Below, piece after piece: positions 37,798-45,716 of a stretch of 64,000 nucleotides of DNA. The DNA is taken from assembly GCF_900188355.1 (NCBI RefSeq), contig NZ_FZNX01000005.1, positions 248,001 through 312,000 of the forward strand. The letters run 5' to 3'. The notes under the pieces were generated by a model. The model did no database searches, was not told the DNA's origin, and worked only from the letters and a program-made list of their open reading frames with translations. Position 1 is the stretch's first letter; each line of letters starts with the position of its first letter. A program made the position numbers and the translations under genes. This stretch comes from Lutibacter flavus (GTDB lineage: Bacteria; Bacteroidota; Bacteroidia; Flavobacteriales; Flavobacteriaceae).

Positions 37798-39732
37798 ATG
37801 TGTGGTATAACGGGATTTATTTCAACTGAAAAAATTGATTTTAAATACACTTTAAAGAATATGATTAATGAATTAATCCATAGAGGACCAGATGATCAGG
37901 GTTTTTGGATTGATGAAGAAGAAAAAGTAGGGTTAGGGCATACAAGACTTTCAATTTTAGATCTTAGTCAAGCGGGTCATCAACCAATGATTTCAAAATC
38001 GGAAAGATATGTTATAGTTTTCAATGGTGAAATTTACAACCATTTGTCAATTCGGTCAGAAATAGATACCCTGGAGAAGGTTAATTGGAAGGGTCATTCT
38101 GATACAGAAACTTTACTTAGTGCAATTGAAATTTGGGGAATAGAACAAACACTTAATAAGTGTGTAGGGATGTTTGCTTTTGCGCTTTGGGATAAAATTG
38201 ATAAATCATTGTTATTAGCTAGAGATAGAATGGGTGAAAAACCATTATATTATGGATGGGTTAATAATAATTTTGTTTTTGGTTCAGAATTGAAATCAAT
38301 TAAAAGATTTACCGGTTTTAAAAATGAAATTGATAGAAACTCACTGGCTCTTTATCTAAGATATAGTTCAATACCTGAACCATATTCCATTTATGAGAAT
38401 ATTAATAAATTAGAATCGGGCTGCTATTTAACATATGATTACAAACAAAGAAAAATAAGAATAAAAAACTATTATTCTATTGAAAAAATTTCAAATCAAA
38501 GTTGTTTAAATGAATTTTCATTGAATGATGTTGAAGCAGTTTCAAAATTGGAATCGCTTTTAATGGATTCTGTAGGCTTGCAAATGCAGGCAGATGTACC
38601 TACAGGAGCTTTCTTGTCAGGAGGTGTTGACTCAACTATTATAGTGGCTTTAATGCAGGCGCAATCAAAAAGAAAAATTAATACATTTTCAATAGGTTTT
38701 GAACAAAAGGATTATAATGAAGCAGAACATGCAAGGTCTGTTTCAAAATACTTAGGGACAGATCATTATGATTTGTATGTTTCAGGACAGGAAGTTTTGG
38801 ATGTTATTCCTTTACTTCCTAACATGTATTGTGAACCTTTTTCAGATTCTTCTCAAATCCCAACCTATCTTGTATCTAAAATAGCAAAGGAAAAAGTTAC
38901 TGTTTGTTTAACTGGTGATGCAGGTGATGAACTTTTCTGTGGTTATAATCGTTATAATTTAGCAAACAAATCTTGGAATAAAATTTCTAAAATACCAATG
39001 CCTTTGAGATCTATGTTAGGTTTTGGAATTAACGCAATACCCTATGATATTTGGGAATTATTATTTCAACCATTTAAAAAACAAAATAAAAAGTCTCAAG
39101 CACATTTTAATAAACTGGATAAGTTTTTAAAAGCATCTTTATTGTTGAATTCAAAAAACAGAAAGGATTTCTATCATAAAGGGTTTATGTCACACAATAA
39201 TGATGTTGAGAATTGGGTGTTAAAATCAAAATTACCTAAAACTATTTTTGAGTTAAACGATTCGGCTCCTAGTTCATATTTTTCAGAAATGATGAAACTT
39301 GATTTAATGTCTTATTTGCCCAATGATAATCTGGTAAAAGTTGATCGTGCAGCAATGGAGGTGTCATTGGAAACTAGAGTTCCATTATTGGATCATAGAA
39401 TAGTTGAATTTGCTTTAAATTTACCATTAGAATTTAAATTAAGAGATGGCGTTAACAAATGGATTTTAAGAGAGGTGTTATACAAACATGTTCCAAAAAA
39501 ATTAATTGATAGACCAAAAATGGGCTTTGCTGTTCCTTTAGCTAGTTGGTTAAGAGGTCCATTAAAAGATTGGGGTGAAAATCTATTAAACGAAAAAAAA
39601 CTGATACAACAAGGCTATTTTAATGCTACTATTATTAGAAGAAAATGGGAAGAGCATATCTCAGGAAAAAGAAATTGGCATTATCAGTTATGGGATGTGT
39701 TAATTTTTCAATCTTGGTTAAATGAACAATAA
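37798..39732 (+). CDS. asnB: Glutamine-hydrolysing asparagine synthase (AsnB-like)
   Basis: The 644-residue protein has an N-terminal class II glutaminase domain with the nucleophile Cys2 (MCGITGFIS), HRGPDDQGF, LGHTRLSILD and FNGEIYNH. The synthetase domain has the PP-loop LSGGVDST near residues 272-279 and AGDELFCGYNRY. In polysaccharide loci such proteins often amidate uronic acids rather than aspartate, and this locus encodes two kinds of uronate-forming dehydrogenases. That role is inference; ordinary asparagine synthesis is the alternative. Confidence 0.93.
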   Translation: MCGITGFISTEKIDFKYTLKNMINELIHRGPDDQGFWIDEEEKVGLGHTRLSILDLSQAGHQPMISKSERYVIVFNGEIYNHLSIRSEIDTLEKVNWKGHSDTETLLSAIEIWGIEQTLNKCVGMFAFALWDKIDKSLLLARDRMGEKPLYYGWVNNNFVFGSELKSIKRFTGFKNEIDRNSLALYLRYSSIPEPYSIYENINKLESGCYLTYDYKQRKIRIKNYYSIEKISNQSCLNEFSLNDVEAVSKLESLLMDSVGLQMQADVPTGAFLSGGVDSTIIVALMQAQSKRKINTFSIGFEQKDYNEAEHARSVSKYLGTDHYDLYVSGQEVLDVIPLLPNMYCEPFSDSSQIPTYLVSKIAKEKVTVCLTGDAGDELFCGYNRYNLANKSWNKISKIPMPLRSMLGFGINAIPYDIWELLFQPFKKQNKKSQAHFNKLDKFLKASLLLNSKNRKDFYHKGFMSHNNDVENWVLKSKLPKTIFELNDSAPSSYFSEMMKLDLMSYLPNDNLVKVDRAAMEVSLETRVPLLDHRIVEFALNLPLEFKLRDGVNKWILREVLYKHVPKKLIDRPKMGFAVPLASWLRGPLKDWGENLLNEKKLIQQGYFNATIIRRKWEEHISGKRNWHYQLWDVLIFQSWLNEQ

Positions 39733-39759
39733 TTTTTAAAAATTAAATGAACATTTATT

Positions 39760-41004
39760 TTGAAAACCAATAAACTATACCATTTTTTAGAAAATACTGT
39801 ATCTCTTTTTTCAGTGAAGGTTATTGATTTAGCACTGGCTATTTTATTGATTCCTTATTTGATATTGAAAGTAGGTATCGTAAATTATGGGAAATATGCT
39901 TTTGTAATTTCTTTGGTTTTGTTTTTAGTTAATATTACCAATTATGGTTTTAATTTAAAAGCTGTAAGACAATTAGCTAAATATAGCAATGATTCTAATA
40001 AAATGAACTCGCTATTTAATGAAGTTTTTTCAGTTAAATTATATTTAACAGGTTTTTCCATATTGATTTTAGCAGTTTTAGTTTTAGGAGTGCCCAGTTT
40101 TAGATTGTATGCATTGGTATATATATTTGCTTCCTTTATGCTGATAGGCGATTTATTTTCGCTGCGTTGGTTTTTTATGGGGATTGAGAAAATGAAATAC
40201 ATACCAGTTATTAATTTGGGTGGTAGTTTAATTTATGTATTATTGGTATTGGTATTTATTCAGCAACCTAAAGATTATGAGTTCATAATTTTATTAGAAA
40301 GCATAGGCTTACTTATTGTAAATATGATAAGTTTTTTATACATAGTGCTAGAGTACAAAGTAAAGTTACAATTGTTGTCTTTTAAAAAAGTAAGGATGTA
40401 TTTAGTTGTAAATTGGAGTTCTTTTATTAATTTATTTATTCCATCTATGCTTTCTAATACTGCAGTTTTTTTGGTCGGTGTATTTAGCATTCCGGCAAAT
40501 GTAAGTATCATACAGTTAGGAGTAAAAGTAGCAAATGGTTTTGCAACTATAAATGCGGTACTTACAAAAGTTTTCTATGCAATGGTAAACCGTAAAGTTC
40601 AGATACTTCGTAAATCGTTTAGTGTAATTTTAGGGATTGGCATATTATTATCCATAATTATGTTTATTAGTGCAGAGGTATTTATTGGGCCTTGGTTAAA
40701 AATTGAAAACGCTACAATAGAGCAACAAATAACTTATATTATTAAAGTTTTAAGTCCAACACCTTTTTTAATGGCCGTAATTTCTGCCTATGGTATTAAC
40801 GGATTGTTGGTATATGGAAAAGATAAATTATTTGGATATATTACCTTAATTTCAACACTATTAAGTTTAATTTTAGGATTGATTTTAATTCCCAAATATA
40901 CGTTCCTTGGAGGTGCACTATTTTTACTGGCTGCCAGGGGATTATATGCAATAGGTTCTTTTATAATGTTTAATAAGAAAAGGATTTTTAAATCAAAGAA
41001 ATAA
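39760..41004 (+). CDS. Polysaccharide flippase, MOP superfamily (Wzx-like), second copy
   Basis: The 414-residue multi-pass membrane protein has the N-terminal NTVSLFSVKVIDLALAILLI, YLILKVGIVNYGKYAFVISL and later RWFFMGIEKMKYIPVINLGG, typical of the flippase family. It starts at TTG 39760, 27 bases after asnB. It is not closely similar to the flippase at 20533-21975. Two flippases in one locus suggest either two glycans or a locus assembled from two sources. Confidence 0.88.
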   Translation: MKTNKLYHFLENTVSLFSVKVIDLALAILLIPYLILKVGIVNYGKYAFVISLVLFLVNITNYGFNLKAVRQLAKYSNDSNKMNSLFNEVFSVKLYLTGFSILILAVLVLGVPSFRLYALVYIFASFMLIGDLFSLRWFFMGIEKMKYIPVINLGGSLIYVLLVLVFIQQPKDYEFIILLESIGLLIVNMISFLYIVLEYKVKLQLLSFKKVRMYLVVNWSSFINLFIPSMLSNTAVFLVGVFSIPANVSIIQLGVKVANGFATINAVLTKVFYAMVNRKVQILRKSFSVILGIGILLSIIMFISAEVFIGPWLKIENATIEQQITYIIKVLSPTPFLMAVISAYGINGLLVYGKDKLFGYITLISTLLSLILGLILIPKYTFLGGALFLLAARGLYAIGSFIMFNKKRIFKSKK

Positions 41005-41021
41005 CATACAAATAAGTAATT

Positions 41022-42392
41022 TTGAAACGTACGCTGTTAATTAGAAATAAAGGTGATATTTTAGTAGCTGTGCTTGCATTAATTTCGGCATTTATTGTTT
41101 TTTATAATTCAGGGTTGCAATACAGTTTTAAAGTATTACTGATGTTTTATACCATTTGTATATTAGCATTGTATGGTATTTTTTTATCAAAAGATCAATC
41201 TTCATTTAGTTTAAATAAAACATTTAACCTATTTTATTTTTTCTTTTTTGGTTTAGCACCAGCAGTGCAATTTAAATTTGAAAACTCATTTTTTAATGCT
41301 CCTAAATTTAACGAAACAGATTACTTAAAGGGAGGTGCTATTTTATTAATTATTTTAATTTTATACACCATACTATATAAGTATAGTTATACTTTTTTTC
41401 TTAAAAAAATGAGGAAACCGTTTGAAATTGAGCATAAAAAAGAACAACTATGGTGGTATTATGTAGCAGCAATTGGCGCGTTGGTTTTAACGCTACTAAT
41501 TGTAAAATTTAATTTTGAAGTTTTAATTTTAAGACCACCTGCTCATTTTCTTAAACTCAATACAAACTTTGGTTTGGTTGGCTATTCGCTGTTATTAATT
41601 GTTAGGGCAATTCCTATAATTATACTGTTAAGATATTTATTAATTGGTGGTAGCAATTGGAAACATATAGTTTTTCTTGGGTTAATAGCTTTACTTACGG
41701 CATTTCCACTTTCATTATCAAGAGGTATAGCAGCCGCCTATTATATTCCTTTTATTGTTTTTTTAAATCCTATAAAAAAGTCAAAATATTACTATGCTAG
41801 TTGTTATTTCTTGGGAGTGTTTTTAATTTTTCCACTCTTAAATTTTTTTAGAAATACCAACAACCATCTTTCTTTAGGAGTAGCAGCATTTAAAACAGGA
41901 CATTTTGATGCTTTTCAAAACTTTTTATTAATAATTAATGAAGAAATTATAACAGGAGGAAGGCAGTTAATAGGGGCATTATTATTTTTTGTGCAGGATT
42001 CAGTTTGGTATACTAAACCGTTAGGTACAGGTACATTATTAGCAAAAGAATTGAATTTTAACCATATTAATGTAGCGATGCCTTTTTTTGGTGAAGGGTA
42101 TGCTAATTTTGGTTATTTTGGAATTGCATTATTTTTAATGCTTATTGTAATTTTAAATGCTTATTTAGATACAAGCTTTCATAATAGAAACCGATCAATA
42201 TTTATAAAAATAGGTTATCTGTTTTTATTAGGTTTTGAGTTTTATTTGTTAAGAGGTGATTTAAGTAGTTCAGTAAAAAAAGCAACTAGTTTTTTGATAG
42301 CTTTAATTTTAGTTCATTTTTATATAAAAATAATGAAAAAATTAACAGTATTAATTTTGCCAAAATTTCAGAATGAAAAAGAAACTAATTAG
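41022..42392 (+). CDS. O-antigen polymerase-like (Wzy) membrane protein
   Basis: The 456-residue protein has about twelve hydrophobic helices and a large loop with FPLSLSRGIAAAYYIPFI and, further on, GTGTLLAKELNFNHINVAMP then FFGEGYANFGYFG, a pattern seen in oligosaccharide repeat-unit polymerases. It starts at TTG 41022, 17 bases after the second flippase, and overlaps the next gene by 20 bases. Flippase plus polymerase side by side is the usual Wzx/Wzy arrangement. Confidence 0.82.
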   Translation: MKRTLLIRNKGDILVAVLALISAFIVFYNSGLQYSFKVLLMFYTICILALYGIFLSKDQSSFSLNKTFNLFYFFFFGLAPAVQFKFENSFFNAPKFNETDYLKGGAILLIILILYTILYKYSYTFFLKKMRKPFEIEHKKEQLWWYYVAAIGALVLTLLIVKFNFEVLILRPPAHFLKLNTNFGLVGYSLLLIVRAIPIIILLRYLLIGGSNWKHIVFLGLIALLTAFPLSLSRGIAAAYYIPFIVFLNPIKKSKYYYASCYFLGVFLIFPLLNFFRNTNNHLSLGVAAFKTGHFDAFQNFLLIINEEIITGGRQLIGALLFFVQDSVWYTKPLGTGTLLAKELNFNHINVAMPFFGEGYANFGYFGIALFLMLIVILNAYLDTSFHNRNRSIFIKIGYLFLLGFEFYLLRGDLSSSVKKATSFLIALILVHFYIKIMKKLTVLILPKFQNEKETN

Positions 42393-43587
42393 AATAACCA
42401 CCGTACCTATTTCTTTGGAAAAATTGCTTGAAGGTCAATTAAGCTTTATGAATTCCTTTTATGAAGTTACAGCTATTTCAGCTGAAAAGGATCGGTTAAT
42501 CGAGTTTGGAAAACAAAATGATGTAAACGTGTTTCCAATTGAAATGACCAGAGAAATCACACCTTTTAAAGATTTAAGAGCATTATTAAAGTTATACAAG
42601 TATTTAAAAAAAGAACAACCTTTTATAGTGCATACGCATACTCCAAAAGCTGGTACAATAGGTATGTTGGCATCTAAACTGGCAAAAATTCCTAATAGAA
42701 TACATACAGTTGCAGGTTTACCTTTATTGGAAGTTACCGGCTTTAAAAGGAAGGTGTTAAATTTTGTTGAAAAATTAACCTATACATGTGCTACCAAAGT
42801 GTTTCCAAATTCTAATGGATTAAAAGAGATTATTATAAATAATAGATTTACTACTAGCGCAAAATTAAAGGTCTTAGCTAACGGAAGTTCAAATGGAATT
42901 GATACGGAATATTTTAATCCACAGCTATTTTCGAATACGGAAAGAGAAACTTTAAAAAAACAATTGGGTATCAAAAAAGACGACTTTGTTTATGTTTTTG
43001 TTGGTCGCTTAGTTGGTGATAAAGGAATTAATGAGCTAGTGGCATCATTTAAAAATCTAAGGAGTAGAAGTCAACATGCCAGAAGTCATACTGAGCTTGT
43101 CGAAGTATTGGAGGAAGGTAAACCATCAAACATTAAATTATTGTTAGTTGGTTCATTTGAAACAGCCTTAGATCCTTTGAACCCAGCTACATTGATAGAG
43201 ATTCAAGAAAATCCAAACATCATTTCTGTAGGTTGGCAAGAAGACGTTCGACCTTATTTAGCAATTTCTAATATGTTGGTTTTCCCAAGTTACCGAGAAG
43301 GGTTTCCAAATGTGGTTATGCAGGCAGGTGCAATGGGTTTACCAAGTATTGTTACCAATATAAATGGTTGTAATGAAATTATAATTGAAGGTAAAAATGG
43401 TTGGATTGTTCCTGTAAAAAATACAATTGCCTTAGAAAAAGCAATGGAAAATTGTTTAACCGATAGTTTTCAGTTTAACAAGGCTAAGGAAAATGCACGT
43501 CAATTAATTTTAGATAGATTTGAACAAAAAATAGTTTGGCAAGCTATTTTAGAGGAATATAAAAATTTAAAAGAACAGGAGAAATAA
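42373..43587 (+). CDS. Glycosyltransferase family 4 with in-frame repeat insertion
   Basis: The 404-residue GT-B protein starts KKKLIRITTVPISLEKLLEG, has VHTHTPKAGTIGMLASKLA, FVGRLVGDKGINELVASFKN, then an unusual hydrophilic stretch (residues ~229-252, including SHTELVEVLEEG) before IKLLLVGSFE, and ends with the donor site YREGFPNVVMQAGAMGLPS. The extra stretch is encoded by a copy of the palindromic repeat found near cysN, lying between a helix and the next strand, where an insert could be tolerated. It precedes the initiating sugar transferase, from which a DUF559 unit separates it. Confidence 0.92.
   Translation: MKKKLIRITTVPISLEKLLEGQLSFMNSFYEVTAISAEKDRLIEFGKQNDVNVFPIEMTREITPFKDLRALLKLYKYLKKEQPFIVHTHTPKAGTIGMLASKLAKIPNRIHTVAGLPLLEVTGFKRKVLNFVEKLTYTCATKVFPNSNGLKEIIINNRFTTSAKLKVLANGSSNGIDTEYFNPQLFSNTERETLKKQLGIKKDDFVYVFVGRLVGDKGINELVASFKNLRSRSQHARSHTELVEVLEEGKPSNIKLLLVGSFETALDPLNPATLIEIQENPNIISVGWQEDVRPYLAISNMLVFPSYREGFPNVVMQAGAMGLPSIVTNINGCNEIIIEGKNGWIVPVKNTIALEKAMENCLTDSFQFNKAKENARQLILDRFEQKIVWQAILEEYKNLKEQEK
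43085..43108 (+). repeat. Palindromic repeat copy inside a coding sequence
   Basis: The sequence gtcatactgagcttgtcgaa followed by gtat matches the repeats at 18995-19019 and 20381-20405 in its gag-c-tgtcga core and stem. It sits in frame in the glycosyltransferase gene and is read as SHTELVEV. The flanking bases (agtagaagtcaacatgccag before it) also seem to belong to the insert. Confidence 0.85.
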
Positions 43588-43593
43588 AAGAAA

Positions 43594-43664
43594 CACACCC
43601 CTAGCCCCTCTCAAGAGGGGACAAAGCGTTAAAAATTCCCCTCTTGAGAGGGGCTAGGGGTGTG
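43594..43664. repeat. CT-rich inverted repeat, perfect 27-bp arms
   Basis: Arms at 43594-43620 (cacacccctagcccctctca then agagggg) and 43638-43664 are perfect reverse complements around a 17-base spacer. Transcribed, it would form a very stable hairpin. It starts six bases after the glycosyltransferase stop and ends 12 bases before the DUF559 start codon. A one-mismatch copy of the left arm and spacer follows the DUF559 gene at 44048-44089. Confidence 0.9.
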
Positions 43665-43676
43665 TAAATAAATATT

Positions 43677-44086
43677 ATGAAAAGAAAAATATTTCCATAC
43701 AACCCAAAATTAAAATTACTAGCACGAGAGCTTCGGAACAATTCAACAAAATCAGAAATTATTCTTTGGGGAAAGTTAAAAGGAAAACAATGCTATGGAT
43801 ATGATTTTCACAGACAAAAACCAATTGATAACTATATTCTAGATTTTTTTGTGCTGAATTATTAATGGGAATTGAGATAGATGGTTATTCACATGAGTTT
43901 TTAGAGGTGCATCAAAAAGATGTAAAGAAAGAAAAACAACTAAATAAATTTGGGATTACTGTTTTACGTTTTAGAGATGAACAAGTTTTAAAAGATATGG
44001 AGAATGTTTTACGCACTATTGAGTTTTATATTATTGAGTTTGAAAAACACACCCCTAACCCCTCTCAAGAGGGGACAAAGCGTTAA
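43677..44086 (+). pseudogene. DUF559 endonuclease-like protein, frameshifted
   Basis: The first frame (43677-43865) reads RKIFPYNPKLKLLARELRNN, STKSEIILWGKLKGKQ and HRQKPIDNYILDFF, then hits a stop. The second frame continues MGIEIDGYSHEFLEVHQKD and TVLRFRDEQVLKDM to TAA at 44084-44086. Adding one T to the T7 run at 43844-43850 gives DFFCAELLMGIEIDG, which restores the family pattern. DUF559 proteins have a Vsr/PD-(D/E)XK-like nuclease fold; role unknown. The last residues (HTPNPSQEGTKR) and the stop codon are encoded by the flanking CT-rich repeat. The frameshift may be decay or a sequencing error. Confidence 0.85.
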
Positions 44087-44089
44087 AAA
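44048..44089. repeat. Third copy of the CT-rich repeat arm
   Basis: 44048-44074 matches the left arm at 43594-43620 with one change (g to a), and the following acaaagcgttaaaaa matches the spacer after that arm. It thus forms a direct repeat on the far side of the DUF559 gene. It supplies the gene's last codons and its stop. The 122 bases after it, up to the sugar transferase, show no separate gene. Confidence 0.9.
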
Positions 44090-44211
44090 GTTTTTTGAAA
44101 ACATTTTAGCAAATGTGCTGGATTGCGCGATGGAATATGATTTTATAGCCAAACCCTCATTCAATTTATCTTATATTTGTCTTCACTGTAGAATTAATAA
44201 ACCACTAAAAA

Positions 44212-44817
44212 TTGTACAAAAAAATATTTAAAAGAGCTATTGATTTTTTACTTTCCTTATTAGGATTGATATTTCTTTCACCATTACTTTTAATTATTAC
44301 TGTATTATTAGCAATTGCAAACAATGGAAAACCTTTCTTTTTTCAAAAAAGACCTGGCTTAAATGAAAAATTGTTCACTATTATTAAGTTCAAAACAATG
44401 AACGATAAGACGGATGAAAATGGGCAGTTATTATCGGATGCTAAAAGATTAACAGCTATTGGGAATTTTGTACGTAAAACCTCCTTAGATGAAATACCCC
44501 AATTAATAAATGTATTAAAAGGAGATATGAGTTTAATTGGTCCTAGACCATTATTACCACAGTATTTACCATTATACAATGAGTTTCAAAAAAAACGACA
44601 TCTTGTGCGCCCGGGAATTACAGGATGGGCACAAATAAATGGACGAAATACAATTAGTTGGCAACAAAAATTTGAATATGATGTTTGGTATGTTGAACAT
44701 TTATGTTTTAAATTAGATGTTCAAATAATATTGAAAACAATAAAAAAAGTAGTCCAATCAGAAGGTGTTTATGCAAAAACAAATACTATGATGAATCGGT
44801 TTAAAGGAAATAATTAA
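44212..44817 (+). CDS. Initiating undecaprenyl-phosphate sugar transferase (PglC-like)
   Basis: The 201-residue protein has one N-terminal hydrophobic segment (FKRAIDFLLSLLGLIFLSPL), then KRPGLNEKLFTIIKFKTMND, VRKTSLDEIPQLINVLKGDM, SLIGPRPLLPQYLPLYN and RPGITGWAQINGRN, the full signature of the short bacterial sugar transferases. It transfers the first sugar phosphate to undecaprenyl phosphate. The start is TTG at 44212, which places MYKKIFKRAIDF at the N-terminus as usual. The acetyltransferase follows three bases after its stop. Confidence 0.93.
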   Translation: MYKKIFKRAIDFLLSLLGLIFLSPLLLIITVLLAIANNGKPFFFQKRPGLNEKLFTIIKFKTMNDKTDENGQLLSDAKRLTAIGNFVRKTSLDEIPQLINVLKGDMSLIGPRPLLPQYLPLYNEFQKKRHLVRPGITGWAQINGRNTISWQQKFEYDVWYVEHLCFKLDVQIILKTIKKVVQSEGVYAKTNTMMNRFKGNN

Positions 44818-44820
44818 GAT

Positions 44821-45417
44821 ATGTATTTATATGGAGCAAGTGGTCACTGTAAAGTGATAATAGATAGTATTGAATCCTCAACAGATAAAATTATTAAAGG
44901 GGTATTCGATGATAATATTGAGATTGATAAAATATTAAATGTTCCAATATATAATTTTGAAACTTTTGACAAAACTAAAATTCATGAAATGTTTATTAGT
45001 GTTGGAAATAATGCTACAAGAAAAATGATTTCAGAATCAATTAGTGAGAATTATATCTCAGTATTTCATCCAAAAGCTACTATTTCAAAATATGCTTTTA
45101 TTGATGAGGGATCTTGCGTTATGGCAAATGCTGTTATAAATGCTTCCGCTAAAATTGGAAAGCATTGTATTGTCAATACAGGTGCAATTGTAGAACATGA
45201 TTGTGAGTTAGGAGATTTTGTGCATATTTCACCAAATGCTTCTTTAGCTGGAAATGTAAAAATTGGGGAAGGAACTCATATTGGTATTGGAGCACAAATT
45301 ATACAAGGAATTACAATTGGTAAATGGGTGACTATTGGTGCAGGTACTGTTGTTATTCGAGATATTCCTGATGGTTCGTTATACGTTGGGAATCCAGCGC
45401 GTCAAATTAAGAAATAG
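44821..45417 (+). CDS. PglD/NeuD-like sugar acetyltransferase
   Basis: The 198-residue protein has an N-terminal small Rossmann-like domain (MYLYGASGHCKVIID) and a C-terminal left-handed beta-helix with hexapeptide repeats (IGKHCIVNTGAIVEHDCELG, VKIGEGTHIGIGAQIIQG, VTIGAGTVVIRDIPDGSLYV). His in VEHDCELGD is the expected catalytic base. PglC plus PglD next to each other is the arrangement of bacillosamine-type pathways, but no PglF dehydratase or directly adjacent aminotransferase is here. It is the last gene of the locus. Confidence 0.88.
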   Translation: MYLYGASGHCKVIIDSIESSTDKIIKGVFDDNIEIDKILNVPIYNFETFDKTKIHEMFISVGNNATRKMISESISENYISVFHPKATISKYAFIDEGSCVMANAVINASAKIGKHCIVNTGAIVEHDCELGDFVHISPNASLAGNVKIGEGTHIGIGAQIIQGITIGKWVTIGAGTVVIRDIPDGSLYVGNPARQIKK

Positions 45418-45456
45418 AAAAGTGAATACAAAGGCTCTACTAAATATCGATTTCTC

Positions 45457-45600
45457 GTCATTGCGAGGAGCGTCAGCGACGTAGTAATCTGCTATTTAAG
45501 GAACAGTATTTTTTGTCATTCTTAACGATAGTGAAGAATCTCTAATTAATAACTATTTCTATCCTTCAACGAAGCTCAAGACAGACTAAGCTCAGTAGGA
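45457..45600. repeat. Cluster of three intergenic repeat families
   Basis: Three different palindrome-like repeats lie in a row: 45457-45490 (gtcattgcgaggagcgtcag then cgacgtagtaatct), 45514-45541 (tgtcattcttaacgatagtg then aagaatct), and 45562-45600, a degraded copy with gaagctcaag and taagctcagtagga of the same type as those near cysN. These types are common between genes in Bacteroidota. They mark the end of the polysaccharide locus. No ORF is supported in 45418-45716. Confidence 0.75.
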
Positions 45601-45656
45601 TTTTGAAAAGTGTGATTTAGTTACTTGTAAATTCTAATTTACATAAATTTGAAGAA

Positions 45657-45690
45657 AAAAAGACCTCTAATTTTAAGAGGCCTTTTTCGT
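45657..45690. terminator. Bidirectional terminator between convergent genes
   Basis: The stem cctct (45664-45668) pairs with agagg (45676-45680) around a 7-base loop, with an A-tract on the left and a T-tract on the right. It lies between the acetyltransferase gene (plus) and the 1157-residue protein gene (minus) and can serve both. Confidence 0.65.
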
Positions 45691-45716
45691 AATCTGGTTT
45701 TATTTTAAAAATCTAA

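Noticed and set aside
44004-44231. 75-residue ORF across the CT-rich repeat and into the sugar transferase
   Set aside because: It reads the repeat in another frame (TPLTPLKRG) and overlaps two better-supported genes; no conserved features.
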